Shown here: in pieces, positions 44,359-55,060 of the stretch
Layout of the letters: every line of letters starts with the position of its first letter
How positions within the stretch are numbered: position 1 is the first letter of the stretch
NCBI GenBank assembly: GCA_017399105.1
Contig: JAFQEJ010000055.1
Location: forward strand, 1 to 64,000
Reading direction: 5' to 3'
Length of the DNA: 64,000 nucleotides
From: Clostridia bacterium
GTDB taxonomy: Bacteria; Bacillota; Clostridia; Oscillospirales; CAG-272
Program-made: the position numbers and the translations under genes
The notes under the pieces: generated by a model
What the model was told of the DNA's origin: nothing
Seen by the model: the letters and a program-made list of their open reading frames with translations, nothing else
Databases searched by the model: none

Positions 44359-44935
44359 GCATCGAGTCGCACCAAACCTAACTTTATCGGAAGGAATCCC
44401 ACGATCGGGTGCAGACGCGGCGTGCTGATTAGAGGATGCTTTAAGGCTTAGAGGATGGACACTGCAGCGACAGATTCCGTGGGAATACCGCACTGAAGAA
44501 ACAAAATCGTTTCCACTATCGACACCCAAGCGCACTACGTCGTGACGTCTCGCCAAAAGAAACAATTAGAAGAGCACCAACGCGTTTACACAAACTCTCC
44601 CCAACTACTGTGGAAAACCTTAAATATGAATAACGTTAGCCTCCCCTAAGGCTTATCGAGCTCTCCCCCCAGTTGCTATTATGTGCGATTAAGAATACCT
44701 CAATATAGCGAACGGTCAGCACTTTCTATATCGGTAAGTTCTAACTATCCCTTTCTCACCGTCCCACGATTGGGTCGTCAGTAAAGGAGTCCACGGGGAA
44801 CCCCTGGTGCCCCTTTCTTTGGTTACTTTCTTTAGAGTTTCATTGCTCGCAATGAAACTCTGCAATCGAAAGTAAAGTAACAAACCGGAAGTAACACATC
44901 CGCTGAACGTTATCCGAAGGAATAAACTCTCCCCT
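44359..44935. repeat. Composite noncoding repeat, copy B (longest)
   Basis: Same order as copy A, then continues with CCCACGATTGGGTCGTCAGT, CCACGGGGAACCCCTGGTGC, GGTTACTTTCTTT and the AAAGTAACAAACCGG tail. With 44164-44262 it fills most of the 1-kb gyrA-lipoprotein gap; no gene is seen there. Confidence 0.85.
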
Positions 44936-44981
44936 CATAACCCCCGAAACTAAAACTAACTACCCCCACCAAGGAGCACAT

Positions 44982-45524
44982 ATGAAAAAACTCATCTCTC
45001 TCGTGATGCTCGCCATCACACTTTTCACCTCCTGCGGTGCACGCACCGATGTGGACGTTCACGCTCTCCTCACCGAGCTGCTCCCAAAAGCGGCTGAGGT
45101 AAACGAAATCCTCTGGGGCGAAGGTCTCCCCACCGAAGGTGAAATCGATGAAGATGCCACAGTCGATCAGTACCTCCCCGTGGTGAGCGAAAAATATACC
45201 CGTCTCGCCGATATTAAAAAGGCGGTGCGTGAGATCTATTCATCCGAATATGCGGCAATTATCGAGGAAAATGTGCTCTCCAATACCGATTATACCAAGG
45301 CACGCTATGCCGAAACGGTAGAGGGTGTGCTGCGAATGAATGTCACCACCGAACCGATGTCGCTGGAAACCGTCTTTGATATCGACGGTGCAAAGGTGAA
45401 GAGCGCAAATCCCTATATGATTACGGTGGTCATCCCCTATACCGTGCGCGAACGGGAGGGTAAAACAACTCTGCTTCTTGTGAAGGAAAACGATCAGTGG
45501 CGCTTTGACGGACCTGCCTACTGA
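44982..45524 (+). CDS. Hypothetical lipoprotein
   Basis: A 180-residue protein with a lipoprotein signal peptide MKKLISLVMLAITLFTSC (lipobox FTSC), then a mature domain with VVSEKYTRLADIKKAVREIY and a C-terminal TTLLLVKENDQWRFDGPAY that resembles the end of NTF2-like or secreted small alpha/beta domains. AGGAG precedes ATG 44982. It lies 52 bases before recA; no functional link is known. Family not recognised. Confidence 0.75.
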   Translation: MKKLISLVMLAITLFTSCGARTDVDVHALLTELLPKAAEVNEILWGEGLPTEGEIDEDATVDQYLPVVSEKYTRLADIKKAVREIYSSEYAAIIEENVLSNTDYTKARYAETVEGVLRMNVTTEPMSLETVFDIDGAKVKSANPYMITVVIPYTVREREGKTTLLLVKENDQWRFDGPAY

Positions 45525-45576
45525 TGATATTGAACATATAAAAATTATTTTCTGACTATATACGGAGGACGAAACC

Positions 45577-46725
45577 ATGGCAAAGGGAAAATCCAAGTCT
45601 CCCGCCGTCGAGAAGATTGAAGACGGCGACGCTAAGAGAAAAGCGCTTGAAACGGCGATCAGCCAGATTGAAAAAGAGCATGGTAAGGGCATTATCATGC
45701 GTATGGGCGATAATCCCCATATGACCGTTTCGACGGTATCCACCGGTTCGCTCACCCTCGACCTTGCACTGGGTGTGGGCGGCGTTCCGAGAGGACGTAT
45801 TATTGAGATTTACGGTCCCGAATCTTCGGGTAAAACCACCGTTGCGCTCCATGTGACCGCAGAGGTTCAGAAGACCGGCGGCATTGCGGCTTTTATCGAC
45901 GCCGAGCATGCCCTTGATCCGGTTTATGCGAAGGCGCTGGGCGTGAATATTGAAGATCTGCTGGTTTCTCAGCCCGACAGCGGCGAGCAGGCTCTCGAGA
46001 TCACCGAGGCGCTGGTTCGTTCGGGCGCTGTGGATGTGGTGGTCGTTGACTCTGTTGCGGCTCTTGTTCCTCAGCAGGAAATCGACGGCGAAATGGGCGC
46101 TTCCCATGTGGGTCTGCAGGCGCGACTCATGTCTCAGGCGCTCCGCAAGCTTTCGGGTGCCATCAACAAGAGCAACTGCGTGGCAATCTTCATCAACCAG
46201 CTTCGCGAGAAGGTGGGCGTTGTTTACGGCAATCCCGAGGTTACCCCCGGCGGACGTGCGCTGAAATTCTATGCTTCGGTACGTATTGAGGTACGCAAGA
46301 CCGAGAATCTCAAGAACGGCAGCGAATCCTACGGAAACCGCGTCAAGTGCAAGGTGGTCAAGAACAAGGTTGCACCTCCCTTCAAGGTTGCCGAGTTTGA
46401 TATTATCTACGGCAAGGGCATCTCCAAGTCGGGTGAAATCATCGACATCGGCGTAGGACTTGATATTGTCGAGAAGAGCGGTGCATGGTTCAGCTACAAC
46501 GGCACCCGCATCGGTCAGGGCAAGGACAATGCGAGAAAGTATCTCGAGAGCAATCCCGATGTGCTTGCAGAGATTGAGGAGAAGATCCGCGATATGAGCA
46601 TGGAGCTCGATCTTGAGGACGGATTTGACAACGATGTGGAAGATGAGCTGGCGGCAGGCTTTGATGAGGAAGAGGATGACGGCTTCAATATCAAGGTGCT
46701 GGGACTGGACGGCAGCGATAACTAA
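45577..46725 (+). CDS. recA: Recombinase RecA
   Basis: Strand-exchange ATPase and LexA coprotease, 382 residues. Walker [10 protein letters not shown], Walker [14 protein letters not shown], loop region [20 protein letters not shown] and the C-terminal domain [20 protein letters not shown]. The C-terminal tail is strongly acidic. GGAGGAC precedes ATG 45577. The last three codons and stop form the first unit of a 16-bp tandem repeat. Confidence 0.97.
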   Translation: MAKGKSKSPAVEKIEDGDAKRKALETAISQIEKEHGKGIIMRMGDNPHMTVSTVSTGSLTLDLALGVGGVPRGRIIEIYGPESSGKTTVALHVTAEVQKTGGIAAFIDAEHALDPVYAKALGVNIEDLLVSQPDSGEQALEITEALVRSGAVDVVVVDSVAALVPQQEIDGEMGASHVGLQARLMSQALRKLSGAINKSNCVAIFINQLREKVGVVYGNPEVTPGGRALKFYASVRIEVRKTENLKNGSESYGNRVKCKVVKNKVAPPFKVAEFDIIYGKGISKSGEIIDIGVGLDIVEKSGAWFSYNGTRIGQGKDNARKYLESNPDVLAEIEEKIRDMSMELDLEDGFDNDVEDELAAGFDEEEDDGFNIKVLGLDGSDN

Positions 46726-46790
46726 TCGCAGCGATAACTAATCGCAGCGATAATGAATCGCAGCGATAATGAATCGCAGCGATAACTAAT
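46711..46790 (+). repeat. Five 16-bp tandem repeats spanning the recA stop
   Basis: Units of CGCAGCGATAA(C/T)(T/G)AAT at 46711, 46727, 46743, 46759 and 46775. The first unit encodes the recA end Gly-Ser-Asp-Asn-stop, so expansion would not alter the protein. Confidence 0.95.
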
Positions 46791-46898
46791 TATCGCCGAG
46801 ATAGATTTTAATGAGATATATAACGTCGTGATATCGGGTATTGAAGGATGATGCCATCCTTTCCCATTTGCGGGAGCCCCTTCACGAAACAGAGGTAA

Positions 46899-48860
<1,962 letters not shown>

Positions 48861-48880
48861 CAGTCTGCCAAATCCCTGAA

Positions 48881-49274
48881 GCGTACCATTTCCACTACCG
48901 CTACCTAAGCGCACTGCATCGTGACGTATCGCCAAAAGAAACAATTAGATCAGTAGAAGCGCGTCTCCTCAATCTCTCCCCAACCGCTGTGGAAAAACTT
49001 AAATATGAATAACATTAGGCTCCCCTATGGCATATCGAGTTCTCTCCCAGTTGCTATTATGTGCGGTTAAAGCTGCCTTAATATAGCGAACGGTTAGCAC
49101 TTTCTTCATCGGTAAGTTTAAGTGACTCTTTTTCACCAATCCACGATTGGGTCGTCAGTAAAGGAGTCCACGGGGAACCCCTGGTGCCCCTTTCTTTGGT
49201 TACTTTCTTTCGGGCAAGCGAAAGCAAAGTAACAAACCGGTACAAATAAATTTTGCTGAACTTCATTCGAAGTG
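48881..49274. repeat. Composite noncoding repeat, copy C
   Basis: Starts inside the family (GCGTACCATTTCCACTACCG), keeps GTGACGTATCGCCAAAAGAA, CTGTGGAAAAACTTAAATAT, CAGTTGCTATTATGTGCGGT, CCACGATTGGGTCGTCAGTA and the CGAAAGCAAAGTAACAAACC tail. It fills the gyrB-recX gap. Confidence 0.85.
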
Positions 49275-49290
49275 ACACATCTACCCCACC

Positions 49291-49818
49291 ATGACAACAC
49301 CAAAATCCCAGCAGCTCCCTGCTGCAATCAAAAAAGCTGCCAACATCCTCGCCTACTCGGACAATACCCGAGCGAAGCTCATCGAAAAGCTCCGACGCGC
49401 CGGCTATGACGCTGATGTCTGCGAAGCGGCGGCAGATGAAATGACGGCAAAGGGCATGCTCAATGAAGAGCGCATGGTCATTCATGCCGTCGAATATATG
49501 GCAGAGGTCAAGCTCTTCGGCAGAAGGCGGATCTATGCTGAACTGAATAAAAAAGGCTTTTCCCGACAGGCTGTGGAAAACTGCGTGCCTGAAGTGATGG
49601 ATGCCATCGATTTTGAGGAAGCCTGTCTGAAGCTGGCGAAAAAACAGCGCTTCGAGCACAGCGAAGCGGGACGGATGAAGCTGACCCGAACCCTCATGCG
49701 TTATGGATTTGGCGGTGATGAAATCCGCTATGCCATGAAGAATCTGAAAATCAACTGGCGCGCACAATCCGATCCGGATGAGTGTGAGGACGAGAGTGAC
49801 GGGGAGTTTCTCGAATGA
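49291..49818 (+). CDS. recX: Regulatory protein RecX
   Basis: A 175-residue modulator that binds and inhibits RecA filaments. The three-helix repeats typical of RecX are present; the clearest markers are YSDNTRAKLIEKLRRAGYD near the N terminus and KLFGRRRIYAELNKKGFS in the middle. The start has no strong ribosome site. Its stop overlaps the start of the kinase gene. recA itself is 2.6 kb upstream with gyrB between them. Confidence 0.85.
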   Translation: MTTPKSQQLPAAIKKAANILAYSDNTRAKLIEKLRRAGYDADVCEAAADEMTAKGMLNEERMVIHAVEYMAEVKLFGRRRIYAELNKKGFSRQAVENCVPEVMDAIDFEEACLKLAKKQRFEHSEAGRMKLTRTLMRYGFGGDEIRYAMKNLKINWRAQSDPDECEDESDGEFLE

Positions 49819-50309
49819 AGCTCTATATCACAGGCTCGGTGGCAAGCGGAAAATCCACCCTGGCGCGAAAGCTTTCCGAGGTGACGGGTGTTGCCTGTAC
49901 CCATCTGGATGAGCTGATGTATGAGGTCGATCCCGAAAGCTCCTGGGGCAATCGCAGGCGAAATGAAGCCGAGCGGGATGCATGCTTTGCCGAAATTCTC
50001 TCGCAGGAAAGCTATATCATCGAGGACTGCGGGCGAAGATGCTTCAGGCGGGGCATGGAGGAGGCGGACCAGGTGATTCTGCTCGATCTTCCGCTCTCTC
50101 TGCGGTATCGGCGGATTCTTCTTCGCTGGCTGAAGCAGAATCTGGGCATCGAGCACTGCATCTACAAGCCCAATTGGCGGATGCTGCGAACCATGTTTGG
50201 ATGGGCGAAGGAATTTGACCCCGCGGAATTTTCGCAGTATGAGGATAAGCTGACTGTTTTAAAGAATGACAGAGAAATTAATCGATTTATAAAGGAATTA
50301 CAGGCATGA
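49815..50309 (+). CDS. P-loop kinase-like protein (FlaR/adenylate kinase-like)
   Basis: A 164-residue protein with Walker A TGSVASGKSTLARKLS at the N terminus and a lid-like DLPLSLRYRRILLRWLKQ region, matching the small kinase group annotated as DNA topology modulation protein FlaR or adenylate-kinase-like. Substrate unknown. It overlaps recX upstream and rimO downstream by four bases each, so the three are translated together. Confidence 0.75.
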   Translation: MKLYITGSVASGKSTLARKLSEVTGVACTHLDELMYEVDPESSWGNRRRNEAERDACFAEILSQESYIIEDCGRRCFRRGMEEADQVILLDLPLSLRYRRILLRWLKQNLGIEHCIYKPNWRMLRTMFGWAKEFDPAEFSQYEDKLTVLKNDREINRFIKELQA

Positions 50310-51634
50310 AAAAGTGTAAAATCGGATTTATTTCGCTCGGATGCCCCAAGAATCAGGTGGACACCGAGGTAATGCTCAAGGAGCTTATGGACGCAGGCTA
50401 TGAGCTGACCGGAGAGGACATCGAGGCGGACATCATCATCGTCAACACCTGCGCCTTTATTGAAAGCGCAAAGAAGGAGTCGATCGACAACATTCTCGAT
50501 GTGGCATGGCTGAAGAAAAACGGCAAGCTGAAGGGAATTATCGTCTGCGGCTGTATGGCAGAACGCTACCGCGAGGAGATTCTCGCCGAGATGCCCGAGG
50601 TGGACGCTGTGCTTGGTGTTGGAAGCCTGCACTCCATCGTGGCTGCGGTTGAAGCTGTGGCGAAGGGCAAAAAGGGCTACACCTGCTTCGATGACAAGGA
50701 CAGCATGCCGCTGGGCGGTGAGCGCGTTGTGACGACCGCAGAGCACACTGCCTATCTCAAGATCGCGGAGGGCTGCGACAACCGATGCACCTACTGTGCA
50801 ATTCCCTCCATCCGCGGCAAATTCCGCAGCCGCACCATCGAGGACATCGTGACTGAAGCGAAGACGCTGGAGGAGATCGGCGTGAAGGAGCTGGTGCTGG
50901 TGGCGCAGGATACCACCCGCTACGGCGAGGATCTTTACGGCGGCTACAAGCTGCCCGAGCTGGTGCGCGCCATCTGTGACGCGACGGCAATTCCGTGGAT
51001 TCGCCTGCTCTACTGCTATCCCGACAAGATCACAGATGAGCTGATTGAGGAATTCAAGCAGAATGACAGACTGCTGAACTATATTGATATTCCGATTCAG
51101 CATATCTCGGCGAAGGTGCTGAAGCGCATGAACCGTCATGGCGGCGCTGCGGCTGTGCGCGATGCCATTTCAAAGCTGCGCGGCGTTGAGGGCATGGTGC
51201 TGAGAACAACGGCGATTGTCGGTTTCCCCGGCGAGAGCGAAGAAGATTTTACCGAGCTTTGTGAGTTTATCAAGGATACAAAGTTTGACCGCTTCGGTGT
51301 TTTCACCTATTCCAAAGAGGAAGGCACACCTGCAGCCGAATTTGAGGATCAGATTGACGAGCAGGTGAAGCAGGATCGCATGGACAATATCATGGAGCTT
51401 CAGCTGACGATCAACGAGGAGCTGAACGAGAAGAAGGTCGGTTCGGTCATCAAGGTGCTCTGTGAGGGCTTTGACCCCGTGTCCGAGGCATACTACGGAC
51501 GCTCCTATGCCGATGCGCCCGATATCGACGGAAAGGTGTATTTCACCGGCCCCAAAGGAATTAAGGAAGGCAGCTTTGTGATGGTAAAGGTGACAGAGGT
51601 GCTGGATTATGACCTCGTGGGTGAGACGAAGTAG
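50306..51634 (+). CDS. rimO: Ribosomal protein S12 methylthiotransferase RimO
   Basis: Radical-SAM enzyme with two [4Fe-4S] clusters that methylthiolates Asp of ribosomal protein S12. The 442-residue protein opens with SLGCPKNQVDTEVM, has the radical-SAM triad CDNRCTYC in EGCDNRCTYCAIPSIRGKFR and a C-terminal TRAM domain. The SLGCPKNQVD and IPSIRGKFRSR wording is RimO-like, not MiaB-like. Confidence 0.95.
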   Translation: MKKCKIGFISLGCPKNQVDTEVMLKELMDAGYELTGEDIEADIIIVNTCAFIESAKKESIDNILDVAWLKKNGKLKGIIVCGCMAERYREEILAEMPEVDAVLGVGSLHSIVAAVEAVAKGKKGYTCFDDKDSMPLGGERVVTTAEHTAYLKIAEGCDNRCTYCAIPSIRGKFRSRTIEDIVTEAKTLEEIGVKELVLVAQDTTRYGEDLYGGYKLPELVRAICDATAIPWIRLLYCYPDKITDELIEEFKQNDRLLNYIDIPIQHISAKVLKRMNRHGGAAAVRDAISKLRGVEGMVLRTTAIVGFPGESEEDFTELCEFIKDTKFDRFGVFTYSKEEGTPAAEFEDQIDEQVKQDRMDNIMELQLTINEELNEKKVGSVIKVLCEGFDPVSEAYYGRSYADAPDIDGKVYFTGPKGIKEGSFVMVKVTEVLDYDLVGETK

Positions 51635-51688
51635 GATTACAGAGATTGTGCATCGAGATTGTGCGAGCATCGGTTACAGAGGTGACAC

Positions 51689-52348
51689 ATGCGAATGTAT
51701 AAAGAGGGGATCGAATTTCCCGAGCGGAAGAATATACGTTTGAAGCAGCACGATTATAACAGCGCGGGAGCGTATTTTATCACGATCTGCACGAAGAATC
51801 GCAGAGAAATATTATCGAGGATACCTGAGCGATCGGATATCGCCGTACCCGTAGGGGATGCCGCCCTCGGCATCCCGCTCCCTAACGATTACAATTTCGT
51901 TACCCCTCTGTTAACCGACATCGGCAAAATTGTCGAAAAATACATTCTTTCAAGCAATCGGATGAAGGATATTACCGTTGACCGATATGTGATCATGCCC
52001 GATCATATCCATGTGATTGTGATTGTACGATCACAGAGGAATTACGATAGCGAATCTGTAGGGAGCGGGACACCGAGGGCGGTGTCCCCTACCGAGATTG
52101 TGCAAACAACGATTACAGAGGGGCGAACAAAGCGAAACAAAGAAGTGATACCGCAATTTGTTGCTGCTTTGAAACGGTTGTGCAATGCGGAGATCGGTGA
52201 GGATATCTTTCAGCGCTCCTATTACGACTACATCATCCGCGACAGGGACGACTACGACACCCGCATCGGTTACATTTACGGCAACCCCCTGCTTTGGCAA
52301 TACAACAGACATACACACGACAAGCTCATAAGTGAGGTTTTATTATGA
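51689..52348 (+). CDS. REP-associated tyrosine transposase (RAYT, IS200-like)
   Basis: A 219-residue HUH transposase. The HUH pair is IMPDHIHVIVIV (His-x-His), and YYDYIIRDRDDYDTRIGYIY with GNPLLW carries the candidate catalytic tyrosine and the family's C-terminal pattern. Residues 55-66 (VGDAALGIPLPN) and 124-135 (VGSGTPRAVSPT) are encoded by REP hairpins inserted in frame, in opposite orientations. RAYTs are thought to move REP sequences. The gene interrupts the rimO-pgsA pair; its stop overlaps the pgsA start. Confidence 0.85.
   Translation: MRMYKEGIEFPERKNIRLKQHDYNSAGAYFITICTKNRREILSRIPERSDIAVPVGDAALGIPLPNDYNFVTPLLTDIGKIVEKYILSSNRMKDITVDRYVIMPDHIHVIVIVRSQRNYDSESVGSGTPRAVSPTEIVQTTITEGRTKRNKEVIPQFVAALKRLCNAEIGEDIFQRSYYDYIIRDRDDYDTRIGYIYGNPLLWQYNRHTHDKLISEVLL
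51851..51886 (-). repeat. REP-like hairpin, copy 5, inside the RAYT gene
   Basis: GTAGGGGATGCCGCCCTCGG followed by CATCCCGCTCCCTAAC, translated in frame. Confidence 0.85.
52058..52094 (+). repeat. REP-like hairpin, copy 6, inside the RAYT gene
   Basis: GTAGGGAGCGGGACACCGAG followed by GGCGGTGTCCCCTACCG, opposite orientation to copy 5, flanked by ATTACGATAGCGAA and GATTACAGAGGGG words. Confidence 0.85.
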
Positions 52349-52929
52349 AAATGAATCTACCGAACAAGCTGACGCTGCTGCGCGTCATTATGATTCCTAT
52401 CTTTATGGTGGTGATGCTCTTTCCCATTCTGCCCGAGACATGGTGGCGAATTTTAGGAGCGGCGCTTTTTGTATTCACCTCCTTCACCGATTTTCTTGAC
52501 GGCTTTATTGCGAGAAAATTCAATCTGGTCACCGATTTCGGCAAGCTGATGGATCCCCTTGCCGACAAGCTGATGGTATTCGGTGCGATGATCTGTCTGC
52601 TTGTGCGCTACAGCGAGGACAGGGTGTTCTGCATCATCTTCGCCTGGGTGATCTTCATTCTGCTGCTGCGTGAATTTGCCATCACAGGACTTCGCGCCAT
52701 GGTATCGGGCAGCGTTTCTGTAGCCGCCAACTGGGCAGGCAAGGTGAAGACGGTATCACAGATCATCTTCATCGTGGTGGTGCTTCTTGAGCCTGTGGTG
52801 ATCGAGCCCCTTGGCACGCCCCACAATCTTTTCACCTACATCACCATGGCATTTATGACCTTTATGACGGTATTCTCGGGCTACAACTATGTCAGGGCAT
52901 ATCTCCCCCATCTGAGCAAGGAGATGTAA
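52345..52929 (+). CDS. pgsA: CDP-diacylglycerol--glycerol-3-phosphate phosphatidyltransferase
   Basis: Membrane enzyme of phosphatidylglycerol synthesis, 194 residues with about six helices. The CDP-alcohol phosphotransferase motif is complete: TDFLDGFIARKFNLVTDFGK then LMDPLADK. ATG 52345 overlaps the RAYT stop. rimO-pgsA adjacency is frequent in Firmicutes, so the RAYT is probably the intruder. Confidence 0.93.
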   Translation: MKMNLPNKLTLLRVIMIPIFMVVMLFPILPETWWRILGAALFVFTSFTDFLDGFIARKFNLVTDFGKLMDPLADKLMVFGAMICLLVRYSEDRVFCIIFAWVIFILLLREFAITGLRAMVSGSVSVAANWAGKVKTVSQIIFIVVVLLEPVVIEPLGTPHNLFTYITMAFMTFMTVFSGYNYVRAYLPHLSKEM

Positions 52930-52943
52930 TCCCGCGTTTTGCG

Positions 52944-53052
52944 GTCGGCAGCACCGACGGTCGGTTGCACCGACAGGCAATATCGGGTCGGCAGCGCCGA
53001 CGGGCAATATCTACGTTAGGAATACAAAATTGTTTCCGCATACCACGAGGGT
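52944..53052 (+). repeat. CGTTAGGAATAC/CCACGAGGG repeat, copy c
   Basis: Iterated GTCGG...CCGAC hairpins separated by GGCAATATCG, then TACGTTAGGAATACAAAATT and CATACCACGAGGG. Three hairpin iterons are present. Confidence 0.8.
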
Positions 53053-53073
53053 GGAGGAAATCTTATTCTGCAG

Positions 53074-53096
53074 GGGAGGTGTTTTGCCTCCCTTTA
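53074..53096 (+). terminator. Weak terminator after the pgsA repeat
   Basis: GGGAGG (53074-53079) and CCTCCC (53087-53092) followed by TTTATC. Confidence 0.45.
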
Positions 53097-53265
53097 TCAA
53101 GCTTTATTTACAACAGTCCCCTTTTGCGTAACAAACAACCACGAAAATCATCGAAAACAGGTCTGAAACCGACTCTACCGCCGGTTGATATCTCCCCAAT
53201 CAACCGATAGTATGTAGATTGAAGCTACAATTCCGTTTATAATAGGAGTGAAAGGAGGCCAATTG

Positions 53266-53889
53266 ATGGATCAAGTGAAAATCGGTCAATTCATTGCCGG
53301 ATGCAGAAAAAAGGCAAACCTGACACAAATGCAGCTGGCAGAGAAGCTGAACATCACCGACAGAGCGGTATCGAAGTGGGAATGCGGCAAGGCAATGCCC
53401 GATTCTTCAATCATGCTGGAGCTGTGCGGTATTCTGAACATCACCGTAAATGATTTATTGTGTGGGGAGGTTATCACAATGGAAAACTACAACAAAGAAT
53501 TGGAAAACAATCTGCTTGATATGATCAAGCAAAAAGAGGAAAGCGATAAAAGGCTGCTTCGTACCGAGATTATCATGGCAATTGCCTGCCTGATCCCGTT
53601 GATCGGTTCGATTGTGATCGCGCTTTCTCTGCCGCTGGAGGAATGGATTGCTACGGTTATTGTTTTAGCCGGTATGCTTCCGCTGCTGATTGCAGCACCC
53701 TTTGCCATCAGAATCGAGCAAAAAGCGGGGTATTATGCCTGCGGCAAATGCGGTCACAGATATGTGCCCACCTATAAAAGTGTTTTTGCAGCAGCACACA
53801 TGCACACGACAAGATATATGCGCTGCCCCAAGTGCGGCAAAAGATCCTGGCAGAAAAAGGTGCTGAGCAGGAACAGTGAAGCAGAATAA
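53266..53889 (+). CDS. XRE-type regulator with membrane helices and zinc ribbon
   Basis: A 207-residue protein. The N-terminal Cro/CI helix-turn-helix reads LTQMQLAEKLNITDRAVSKW; a linker leads to two membrane helices (about 110-160), and the C terminus holds a zinc ribbon built from YYACGKCGHRYVP and MRCPKCGKRSW. AAAGGAGG precedes ATG 53266. The target and signal are unknown; DNA-binding fused to membrane and ribbon parts suggests sensing at the membrane (inference). Confidence 0.8.
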   Translation: MDQVKIGQFIAGCRKKANLTQMQLAEKLNITDRAVSKWECGKAMPDSSIMLELCGILNITVNDLLCGEVITMENYNKELENNLLDMIKQKEESDKRLLRTEIIMAIACLIPLIGSIVIALSLPLEEWIATVIVLAGMLPLLIAAPFAIRIEQKAGYYACGKCGHRYVPTYKSVFAAAHMHTTRYMRCPKCGKRSWQKKVLSRNSEAE

Positions 53890-53928
53890 AGGGGACGGCA
53901 TACCTGTATGCGCCCTCTGAAACAGGAA

Positions 53929-53964
53929 ACACCGACAGATTTTCGTCTGCCGGTGTCTTTTTTT
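53929..53964 (+). terminator. Terminator of the XRE gene
   Basis: ACACCGACAGA (53929-53939) and TCTGCCGGTGT (53946-53956, one mismatch) followed by CTTTTTTT. Confidence 0.85.
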
Positions 53965-53987
53965 GTTTATGTGAGATAAATTTATCT

Positions 53988-54944
53988 TCAGAGTCCGTAC
54001 TCGACGATCTCGCCGAAGCCCTCGAAGGGATAATCGATGGTGAGTCTGCCCTCATGGGTGTCGCCGCAGCCGCCATAGAGCTCGCACTTGCCGTCGTCGC
54101 GCATGACGATGCCCGAGGTGAAGGTGCAGTCGATGAGGTCGGGGCGCTTTGCGGGAGCCGCAGGGTAGCAGGGGCGGGTACCGATGATCTTAAAATCGAG
54201 CACCTCGCAGGTATCGGGATCGATGACGAAGGAGGAGTTCATGTAAACGCTGAGACGCTGACCCGAGGGGGTTTGATCGCTGTAGCTCATGTGTCCGATG
54301 ACGCCGACCTTGCCCGAGGAGAGGGCATATGCCTGATTGGGGCCGCCCCATTCGCCCTCGCCGAAGAGTCCCTTCAGGTAGGGAGCATTTTCAACAACAT
54401 CCGCATCCAGCTCGGAGAGGTCAGCGATGGTGGTGAAGCCGATCTGAGAGCCGACGCCGCCCTCCAGTCCTGCATGACGGGGACGGGAGAAGACACCGAT
54501 TCTGCCGTTCTGAAGCTGAACGAGACGGATATCCTTCATATAGTCGGGGCCTGTTGTGAAGTAGTAGAGATCCTCAAGGTCGGTGCCGTGGTAGAAGTAG
54601 CCGTAGTAGGTGTCGATTTCGCTCTTCTTGAAGCGGACGTGGGTGCCGCCCATGACCATTTCGCCCTTGATGAAGGCGATGTAGGGATCCTCCAGCTGAT
54701 AGAGCATGGAGTTGGGAACACGGGTGTAATCGTCCTCGCCTGTCTCCTCAAAAAGCATGGCGCGGGAGCGTGCCCACTCATTGCGGCGCTCTACTCTGCC
54801 GTAGATATAGCGCTTGCCCTTCCATGTGAAGGGAATGGAGCAGTTGTAGACATCATAGCCGTCCACACCGTGGAAGGTGAGGAGTGCGCTGTCATAGATG
54901 CGCTTGGATGCCTCAAATTCAAGTCGTTTTTCGCGAAGATTCAT
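53988..54944 (-). CDS. DUF1861 family protein
   Basis: A 318-residue protein of the DUF1861 (MTP-1) group, related in fold to five-bladed beta-propeller glycosidases and phosphorylases such as GH130. Supporting segments are YDVYNCSIPFTWKGKRYIYG near the N terminus and GGVGSQIGFTTI, then CTFTSGIVMRDDGKCELYGG near the end. It lacks a signal peptide, so it probably acts on sugars inside the cell. ATG 54944 is preceded by GGAGGATAATACT. An equally long reading frame on the opposite strand is a shadow. Confidence 0.8.
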   Translation of the reverse strand: MNLREKRLEFEASKRIYDSALLTFHGVDGYDVYNCSIPFTWKGKRYIYGRVERRNEWARSRAMLFEETGEDDYTRVPNSMLYQLEDPYIAFIKGEMVMGGTHVRFKKSEIDTYYGYFYHGTDLEDLYYFTTGPDYMKDIRLVQLQNGRIGVFSRPRHAGLEGGVGSQIGFTTIADLSELDADVVENAPYLKGLFGEGEWGGPNQAYALSSGKVGVIGHMSYSDQTPSGQRLSVYMNSSFVIDPDTCEVLDFKIIGTRPCYPAAPAKRPDLIDCTFTSGIVMRDDGKCELYGGCGDTHEGRLTIDYPFEGFGEIVEYGL

Positions 54945-55060
54945 AGTATTATCCTCCGTGATGGATTGATTTTTATTTTTATGAATAACTCCGCATCCTC
55001 AGTGCCATAATCAGAGCAGATTCAGATGCAAAAGCATCAAGGACTTTGGAGGTATTTGCA

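Noticed and set aside
44338..44565. Small protein encoded in the composite repeat (FLLARRHD frame)
   Set aside because: The frame is interrupted in copy A and its changes fall at all codon positions, so it looks noncoding.
54054..55010. Plus-strand frame as long as the DUF1861 gene
   Set aside because: The minus-strand product matches a known family and has a GGAGG start; the plus-strand product has no family features.
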